From an uncultured Prevotella sp. (GTDB lineage: Bacteria; Bacteroidota; Bacteroidia; Bacteroidales; Bacteroidaceae): DNA of 35,600 bases. Under the pieces are notes generated by a model. It was given only the letters and a program-made list of their open reading frames with translations, did no database searches and had not been told where the DNA came from. Where the stretch lies: NCBI GenBank assembly GCA_905236815.1, contig CAJOPE010000148.1, positions 1 through 35,600 on the forward strand. The letters are read 5' to 3'. The number at the start of each line of letters is the position of its first letter. The stretch's first letter is position 1. Position numbers and translations under genes: made by a program. This document shows, piece after piece, positions 30,519 to 35,600 of this stretch.

Positions 30519-31346
30519 ATGAAAAGATTTGTTTTGATGCTGATATCAGCAGCTTTTGTGATGTGTGCTTACGCGAAGAAGAAACCGCTAGTGCTGGATA
30601 CTACTAAGGTGGTGGCTTACTATGACGAGGCATGGACATTTGACACCTTGAAGAAGGAAGTCCGCAAAGACCTTATCATGCTTGAGGTGGGAAATAAGAT
30701 TTCAAAATCGGTGAGCTATTATAGTGCTCAAATGGATTCACTAAAATCGACTGCAAAAGGTAGAAAGTATATGGATCAAGTTAATTCTGCTGCTTGGGCT
30801 CGTAGGGATTTTGAGGGAGGATTTCATTATAGATCACACTGCTATATATACAAGGATTACCCCGAGGTTGGAAAAATGAAGGTGACCGATTTTATTATGG
30901 TGGCCGATTTCACCTATGAGGACAGTATGAATGCACAGCAATGGGTGATTCGCGATTCCACCAAGGAAATCAAGGGCATTCAGGCACAGCTTGCCGAGTG
31001 TGATTTCCGTGGTCGCCACTGGATAGCCTGGTTTGCTCCTAGTATTGCCATTATGAACGGACCTTGGAAATTCTCAGGCTTGCCTGGCTTGATTCTTGAT
31101 GTCGAGGATAGCAAAAAAGAGTATGTTTTCAAGTTCTCGGGTCTCAAGAACATTCATCGTCCGATAGTTTTCTCAAATCCTCGTGATAGTAAGACGTTTG
31201 AGCCAACCACTCGCTTAAAGTTCCTTCAGCAATATGCCGAAACCTGGTTGCATCATTCCCATTCCAAGCTGGTGGAGGCTACCGGCATCGATTTGGGGGA
31301 CAAGGACCATGATGCCCATTACGACTTGATAGAGAAGGATTACTAA
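30519..31346 (+). CDS. GLPGLI-family secreted protein
   Basis: This 275-residue protein has a signal peptide (MKRFVLMLISAAFVMCAYA) and the family's defining block: WIAWFAPSIAIMNGPWKF followed by GLPGLI at residues 187-192. The family is restricted largely to Bacteroidetes, has no known activity, and tends to occur next to genes for outer-membrane carboxypeptidase-regulatory barrels, as here (19-nt gap to 31366). An accessory role for that barrel in the periplasm is inferred. It is the first gene of a two-gene operon. Confidence 0.93.
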   Translation: MKRFVLMLISAAFVMCAYAKKKPLVLDTTKVVAYYDEAWTFDTLKKEVRKDLIMLEVGNKISKSVSYYSAQMDSLKSTAKGRKYMDQVNSAAWARRDFEGGFHYRSHCYIYKDYPEVGKMKVTDFIMVADFTYEDSMNAQQWVIRDSTKEIKGIQAQLAECDFRGRHWIAWFAPSIAIMNGPWKFSGLPGLILDVEDSKKEYVFKFSGLKNIHRPIVFSNPRDSKTFEPTTRLKFLQQYAETWLHHSHSKLVEATGIDLGDKDHDAHYDLIEKDY

Positions 31347-31365
31347 GGATTTGCAAGCTATAAAA

Positions 31366-33915
31366 ATGCGACTGAAATTACTCTTGATATTTCTGCTCTG
31401 GCCCTTTCTCTTGATGGCTCAGCAGCAGGTGAGCGGAAACATTTCGGATGAGAAAGGGATGCCACTGCATGGGGTGATGGTGGTGCAGAAGAGTCCGGAA
31501 GGAAAGATAATCGGCTATTCGAGTAGCAAGGCAGATGGCTCTTTCTCGATTTCGGTCGCATCGGGTAATCTTCTCGAATTCTCACTGCTTGGCTACGAGA
31601 AAACATCGGTGAAGGTGGTCGATAAGATGCTGCCCCTGAAAATCCGACTGAAAACCTCGGAGGTGGTGCTCAAGGAGGTGCAGGTGAAAGGCGACAAGCT
31701 TAGGATTAAGGGAGATACCATCAACTATACGCTGGGAGCTTATGCGGAAAAATACGACCGAACTTTGGGGGATGTGCTGGCTCGAATACCAGGATTCACG
31801 GTGGATGAGAAAAGCGGACAAATTAGCTATGAGGGTAGGGCTATAAGCACCTTCTATATCAATGGCGTGAATATGCTCGGTGGCAAGTATGGCGTTGCTA
31901 CAAACAGTCTGCCGCAAGGCGAGGTGGGCACCGTTCAGGTGATGAAGAACCATCAGCCCATCAAGGTGCTCGAGGACTTCAGTTTCTCGAATGCCACCTC
32001 TATCAATATTCAGATGAAAGAACAGGCGAAGAGCCATTGGGTGAACTCCTTTGATGTGGCTGGAGGAATAAGTAGCAGCAGCGGATTGTGGAAGGCGAAC
32101 AGCTTTGCCCTACGCCTGAGGGATAAGCAACAGACGATGTTTACCTACAAGACGAATAATATTGGCGAGTCTTCGGGTGAAGAACTTTTCTCGCTCATTC
32201 CTGGTTTCGATCTTGATTTCCAGAAAGAGGCAAAATATATTCAGCTTTCGCCCATTTCTACCCCCTCGATAGCCAGAGAACGCTCACTTTTCAACCGCAC
32301 GCATGCTTTTTCAACCAACTATCTCAAGAAATTAAGTGAGAACGCACAATGGAATTTCCAGCTGACCTATGATTTCAACCGGACTGTTTCGGAGGGCAGA
32401 AATCGACAGGACATTGCCATGTTGGAGCGTTGGAAAACTATTGACAATCGACAGGATTATAAGGAAAAGAAACACCATCTGAGTGGGCTTTTCAAATATG
32501 AGAAGAATTCCTACAAAATGTATCTGAAGAATGAGCTTTCGACCGATCTCACCTGGAATCGCCAATGGATGGTCCAGACGGGTACGAATCCATTGCAGCA
32601 ATATGCGAATGTGCCTGTCTATGAGGTGAAGAATGATCTCTATTATATTCACAGATTCGGCGATGATCTCATCACATTCGGAAGCATAGCCAAGATGAAG
32701 CATCTGCCTCAAAATCTAACTGCAGATTCGCTTTTTCAAAAGGTGGATTATCGACAGTATTCTGCTGATAACTACATTAAATTTAGTTTACTTTTTGGCG
32801 ATGTAGTGCTATCGACAAAAGCGGGAGTGGAAGGCTCCTTGCATCGTTTAGAATCTCATTTGACAGGGATATCGGATAGATTTGGAACTACCTCAGACAA
32901 GTCGGATTTCAGAGAACTTCAATTTTATGTCGATCCCGAATTTGAATATACCGTTAACGGTTTCAATTTAAATTTCACACCTTCTTTCCAATATCTCACC
33001 GAGAAAGCGAACTTCGACAAGTTGCACCGTCAACCCCTTTTCTCACCGTCGTTTAGCCTAGATTGGAAACCTATCGGTCGATTGGGCATCAGTCTGAATG
33101 GAGGCATCTCGGCAGAAACCCTCGATGCCACAAGATTTCACCGTTCAGTGATTTTGCAAGACTATCTTTATATGCAACAAGGCTATGCTGGGTATCGGCA
33201 TTCCACCAATAAAGACATAGACTTAATGATCAACTATGGCGATGAGATGAAAGAATTTCACACGAATATCAGTGTGATGAGAAATTATGCGAAGAACCCT
33301 TACACTGCAACCCGTACATTTGTGGAAGATATGATCGTGCTTTCGGCGAGGGAAATGGAAACGACCGAGCGTTCGTGGCAGATATACTACCGAATTAGCA
33401 AAGGTATAAAGTTGTGGAAAGGATTATTGAGCATGGATGCCACCTATGCTTATCGAAATGCCTTTCTGCTCGAGGATGAAATCCTCACTCCCTATCGCAG
33501 CAGGATGATTACCCTACAGCCGAAAATCCGCTTTTCTTTTTGGAAAAATATGTATCTAAAATATAGTCTGAGCTATCGCGAGAACCGTCTGGACTTGCAG
33601 GATCTTCAAGAAGTATCGACCTTTCACAACTGGTCGCATAAAGCAAGTATAGAATTTCCAATAGGCATTTTCTCCTTCAAGACGATTGGCGAATACTATC
33701 GCAATGAGATTGTTGAGGGACAATTCAAGAATTTCTTTCTTGCCGATTGCACGCTGGCCTGCCACATTAAGAAAACGGAAATCAATCTTAGTCTTCGCAA
33801 TCTCTTCAATCAGAGGCAGTATTCCTACACACTCAACAGCGACCGTATGATCAGCCATACCGAATCGGAAATTCGAGGAAGAGAATTGCTGCTTGGGGCG
33901 AAATTTAGCTTATAG
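31366..33915 (+). CDS. TonB-receptor-like outer-membrane beta-barrel protein
   Basis: This 849-residue protein starts MRLKLLLIFLLWPFLLMAQ, a signal peptide; a TTG at 31351 is a weaker start. Domains: CarboxypepD_reg-like beta-sandwich (about 20-100; QVSGNISDEKGMPLHGVMV, FSLLGYEKTSVKV), plug-like domain (about 105-215; RTLGDVLARIPGFTVDEKSG, ISTFYINGVNMLGG), then a C-terminal barrel of alternating strands ending RGRELLLGAKFSL. No TonB box can be identified with confidence, and there is no SusD partner. It pairs with the GLPGLI gene. Cargo is unknown; a peptide or metal chelate are both plausible. Confidence 0.9.
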   Translation: MRLKLLLIFLLWPFLLMAQQQVSGNISDEKGMPLHGVMVVQKSPEGKIIGYSSSKADGSFSISVASGNLLEFSLLGYEKTSVKVVDKMLPLKIRLKTSEVVLKEVQVKGDKLRIKGDTINYTLGAYAEKYDRTLGDVLARIPGFTVDEKSGQISYEGRAISTFYINGVNMLGGKYGVATNSLPQGEVGTVQVMKNHQPIKVLEDFSFSNATSINIQMKEQAKSHWVNSFDVAGGISSSSGLWKANSFALRLRDKQQTMFTYKTNNIGESSGEELFSLIPGFDLDFQKEAKYIQLSPISTPSIARERSLFNRTHAFSTNYLKKLSENAQWNFQLTYDFNRTVSEGRNRQDIAMLERWKTIDNRQDYKEKKHHLSGLFKYEKNSYKMYLKNELSTDLTWNRQWMVQTGTNPLQQYANVPVYEVKNDLYYIHRFGDDLITFGSIAKMKHLPQNLTADSLFQKVDYRQYSADNYIKFSLLFGDVVLSTKAGVEGSLHRLESHLTGISDRFGTTSDKSDFRELQFYVDPEFEYTVNGFNLNFTPSFQYLTEKANFDKLHRQPLFSPSFSLDWKPIGRLGISLNGGISAETLDATRFHRSVILQDYLYMQQGYAGYRHSTNKDIDLMINYGDEMKEFHTNISVMRNYAKNPYTATRTFVEDMIVLSAREMETTERSWQIYYRISKGIKLWKGLLSMDATYAYRNAFLLEDEILTPYRSRMITLQPKIRFSFWKNMYLKYSLSYRENRLDLQDLQEVSTFHNWSHKASIEFPIGIFSFKTIGEYYRNEIVEGQFKNFFLADCTLACHIKKTEINLSLRNLFNQRQYSYTLNSDRMISHTESEIRGRELLLGAKFSL

Positions 33916-33944
33916 GGGTATGATCCAAACCTGAATTTTCTTCA

Positions 33945-33970
33945 GATAAATCTTGTTTCAATGGATAAAA
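33945..33970 (+). repeat. 26-bp direct repeat, left copy (cassette boundary)
   Basis: GATAAATCTTG(TT)TCAATGG, then ATAAAA, matches 35415-35440 at 24 of 26 positions in the same orientation. It overlaps the 3' end of the small lipoprotein gene. Confidence 0.75.
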
Positions 33971-34065
33971 TTTTCTTCCCTATAGTTTGGATTGGGGGCT
34001 CTATAAACAAATGCGCAAGATTGTAATATTACAATTCCGGCAATAATAAGAAACAACTTATTCAT
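33958..34065 (-). CDS. 35-residue lipoprotein, translationally coupled
   Basis: On the minus strand a 36-codon ORF starts at 34065 with ATG overlapping the TGA of the upstream gene (ATGA), a classical coupling. The product MNKLFLIIAGIVILQSC... has a hydrophobic signal and a lipobox LQSC, so Cys17 would be lipidated. The mature part is only 19 residues (CAFVYRAPNPNYREENFIH). It is too short for usual gene finders. Small lipoproteins occur with toxin/immunity and lysis systems, but no function can be assigned. The stop codon lies within the 26-bp direct repeat. Confidence 0.7.
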   Translation of the reverse strand: MNKLFLIIAGIVILQSCAFVYRAPNPNYREENFIH

Positions 34066-34721
34066 ATTCTTTTGAATATTTTTATTTTTTTCTTTTTAAG
34101 AACTCTCATGAAATAGAGGAAATTGCCTATTATAATCTCAAGGACAGCACTCTTGTCGACCAGATAGTTGATTATTCTTACGTTAAGAGGAATTTCTTCT
34201 CCAACAGTGAAAACTTCTTCTTTTCCAATCAACTTTGGCTTTGGATAAGGTTTAAAATCCTTACTTCCATCATTCGGAAGCTTTTCAAATACAGCCTCAA
34301 GTTCTGAATTGTTTGTCCAAATAGGATCATCTTCTCTAAGATATACTTCTTGCCAGACACTCCCATCATTGGCGTAAAACCAAATGTCGGGTTCTTCCTC
34401 TTGGGAGATGTTATGAGGGGCGATCATCAATTCGGTATTCTTAGGCAATCCTTTGATATTGTGGCCGTTATATCGGCACCAACCTTTGATATTTCCCTTT
34501 TCTTTCACCACAAAAGAGAAAAGATAATCGCATATTGTAAAGAAGTCAATTAGCTTCAAGTTGTTAGGAAAAGTGATAATGAAAACATCCTTTTCTTTTG
34601 TCTCCTGAATAGAGAATTTCAGAATAAATCCAATGATGTCTAGTTCTTCTATTAGGTTATTTACGATTTCCCTCAATTTTGCGAACGGTATATTCTCAAT
34701 TTGTATGCTCTTTGTTCTCAT
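34062..34721 (-). CDS. Protein of unknown function in AT-rich cassette
   Basis: This 219-residue protein has no signal peptide. It is AT-rich in codon use compared with neighbours. Recognisable parts are an acidic/hydrophobic N-terminal region (about 12-35), an aromatic central block with KGWCRYNGHNIKGLPKNTEL (about 79-98) and DIWFYANDGSVWQEVYLRED (about 111-130), and a basic C-terminal tail KKKKIKIFKRI. I do not recognise a family. Position, as the second gene of a cassette led by an Imm11-like protein and ending in a small lipoprotein, suggests an accessory function such as immunity to or trade in a toxin, but this is inference only. Confidence 0.75.
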   Translation of the reverse strand: MRTKSIQIENIPFAKLREIVNNLIEELDIIGFILKFSIQETKEKDVFIITFPNNLKLIDFFTICDYLFSFVVKEKGNIKGWCRYNGHNIKGLPKNTELMIAPHNISQEEEPDIWFYANDGSVWQEVYLREDDPIWTNNSELEAVFEKLPNDGSKDFKPYPKPKLIGKEEVFTVGEEIPLNVRIINYLVDKSAVLEIIIGNFLYFMRVLKKKKIKIFKRI

Positions 34722-34741
34722 ACTATACTTTGTTGTAAAAA

Positions 34742-35368
34742 TTAATAAAATGAAATGCTTGGTCTTTTACTTAGCTCCCAACCAGTTATTTTCATTTCCT
34801 GGAATTTATTTATGATCCTTTCTGATACAAAGAAGCCATATCTTAGGTTTAGGAAATCACAGTCTTTGTATTTATTATTCAGAGCAATATGTTTACAATT
34901 TAGAAGTCTATCATCTTTTTGAAATTCTTCATTATTTTTGAAAAATATATCTTCTTCAGAGTTGAAATCATTGAAACGACATTCAGGAAAATAGTAATCC
35001 TCTTCACGAATTAGAGGGATAAATAATAGGAAGAAATCTTCGTGTATTTTCTTTATGTCAATCTTTTTTAGGTAGTATTCTTTTTTACTAATATTAAGTT
35101 CTTCAAAAATTCCCTTTATTCTCTTGTTGACAGCAGCTTCTAGGCCAAAGCACCAAGGAGCAGCTACCATAAAGTCGGTATATTTTCTTCTCTCAAAAAG
35201 TGTGCCTATAGATCTTGTGGGAAATTTCTCAAAGTATTCTATTTGGTTCTCATAATTGTCCTTAGGTTTCATGTATTCCAGAGATTCCTCATTTTTCACA
35301 TAGACAGTGTGAGGATTTTCGTAAGGACCATCATCTTCTATTTCAAATTCAATTCTATAGTATTTCAT
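34742..35368 (-). CDS. Imm11/DUF1629-like putative immunity protein
   Basis: This 208-residue cytosolic protein starts MKYYRIEFEIEDDG and ends with DCDFLNLRYGFFVSERIINK, then a short strand. The combination of an N-terminal MKYY-type strand and a C-terminal RYGFFVSERI...F motif resembles the Imm11 (DUF1629) family linked to polymorphic toxin loci. The similarity is by eye only. No toxin gene is visible within the window. It heads a three-gene operon with gaps of 20 and -4 nt; codon use is AT-rich, suggesting acquisition. Confidence 0.72.
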   Translation of the reverse strand: MKYYRIEFEIEDDGPYENPHTVYVKNEESLEYMKPKDNYENQIEYFEKFPTRSIGTLFERRKYTDFMVAAPWCFGLEAAVNKRIKGIFEELNISKKEYYLKKIDIKKIHEDFFLLFIPLIREEDYYFPECRFNDFNSEEDIFFKNNEEFQKDDRLLNCKHIALNNKYKDCDFLNLRYGFFVSERIINKFQEMKITGWELSKRPSISFY

Positions 35369-35394
35369 TTGCTGATTCCATTACATTTTCTTTG

Positions 35395-35402
35395 CAAAGA
35401 TA
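35395..35402 (-). promoter_or_regulatory. -7 box of the AT-rich cassette
   Basis: TATCTTTG on the minus strand lies 26 nt upstream of the 34742-35368 start codon. No -33 element with normal spacing is seen. Confidence 0.5.
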
Positions 35403-35414
35403 GTAGATTTGTTT

Positions 35415-35440
35415 GATAAATCTTGCATCAATGGATAAAA
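35415..35440 (+). repeat. 26-bp direct repeat, right copy
   Basis: GATAAATCTTGCATCAATGG, then ATAAAA, is the partner of 33945-33970. Its TTG (35423-35425) is the -33 element of the promoter below, so the repeat is part of a functional promoter on this side. Confidence 0.75.
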
Positions 35441-35453
35441 ATCAGTAATTTTG
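35423..35453 (+). promoter_or_regulatory. Promoter of the last lipoprotein gene
   Basis: TTG at 35423-35425 and TAATTTTG at 35446-35453 have 20-bp spacing; ATG follows at 35475. Confidence 0.75.
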
Positions 35454-35474
35454 TGCTATTAAATTTTAAGTAAT

Positions 35475-35600
35475 ATGAGAAAACTAATTTTAACCCTGGC
35501 AGCCATTGCTGCGATTTCATTAACCATTAGTTGTAAACACACTAAGGAAACAAAGAAAGAAGACCTTCTTTCGGCTTATCAATTAGTAGATACCACCCAT
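35475..35600 (+). CDS. Lipoprotein, 5' part only
   Basis: The window ends within this gene after 42 codons. The start gives MRKLILTLAAIAAISLTISC, a lipoprotein signal with TISC lipobox, followed by KHTKETKKEDLLSAYQLVDT. The Lys/Glu-rich stretch after the Cys is typical of surface or periplasmic lipoproteins. Nothing more can be said. Confidence 0.75.
   Translation, partial: MRKLILTLAAIAAISLTISCKHTKETKKEDLLSAYQLVDTTH

Noticed and set aside
34020..34035. 16-bp palindrome ATTGTAATATTACAAT as an operator
   Set aside because: It lies inside the coding region of the small lipoprotein (codons for GIVILQ), so coding explains it better.

Overview
The window looks like a chromosomal segment of a gut-type Bacteroidales bacterium, most likely Prevotella/Segatella (close to S. 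copri). The reasons are: many promoters have the Bacteroidetes pattern (TAnnTTTG near -7, and in about ten of them TTG/TTTG 18-21 bp upstream); there is a GLPGLI/outer-membrane-barrel gene pair; most genes encode secreted or lipid-anchored proteins; Shine-Dalgarno sites are weak; and intergenic DNA is AT-rich and full of palindromic repeats. I saw no rRNA, tRNA, complete insertion sequence or CRISPR.

Layout. 1-1200 holds no gene but has a terminally inverted element, a 22-bp tandem array, a 76-bp duplication and a possible small RNA next to the aroC terminator. 1201-2922 (minus) is slyD-aroC. 3230-7340 (plus) holds a small secreted protein, a secreted subtilisin-like protease and a lipoprotein serpin. 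7658-8572 (minus) is a secreted protein of unknown role, separated from a Sel1-repeat protein (9244-10863) by a large palindrome. 11016-15642 (plus) holds an M48 lipoprotein metallopeptidase, an NfeD/SPFH membrane pair and a divergent UDP-GlcNAc 2-epimerase homologue. 16605-18597 holds a MATE exporter followed by a metal-binding-domain/AraC fusion. 18720-21089 holds an envelope protein, a secreted protein and a TPR protein.

21201-25852 is a phenylalanine/tyrosine operon: pheA, an aminotransferase, DAHP synthase/chorismate mutase and tyrA. A Phe/Tyr-rich leader peptide and mutually exclusive hairpins precede it, so it is probably controlled by transcription attenuation. With aroC at 1201-2283 the window covers the first shikimate step, the chorismate-forming step and the Phe/Tyr branches. 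A GltD-like oxidoreductase with its own promoter follows. 27646-29582 (minus) holds a small secreted protein and a GH5 glycanase. 30519-33915 holds the GLPGLI and outer-membrane barrel pair. 33958-35368 (minus) is an AT-rich three-gene cassette (Imm11-like protein, unknown protein, 35-residue lipoprotein) between 26-bp direct repeats. A partial lipoprotein gene closes the window.

The least explained structures are: (i) two divergent intergenic regions (8.6-9.1 kb and 29.7-30.3 kb) that share one architecture, a phased 22-bp array, then arms of 8-bp tandem repeats around an AT-only palindromic core; (ii) the Phe/Tyr attenuator; (iii) a dispersed family of double-hairpin palindromes in at least eight places; (iv) the AT-rich cassette. 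All calls come from reading the sequence and general family knowledge; no search or folding program was run.
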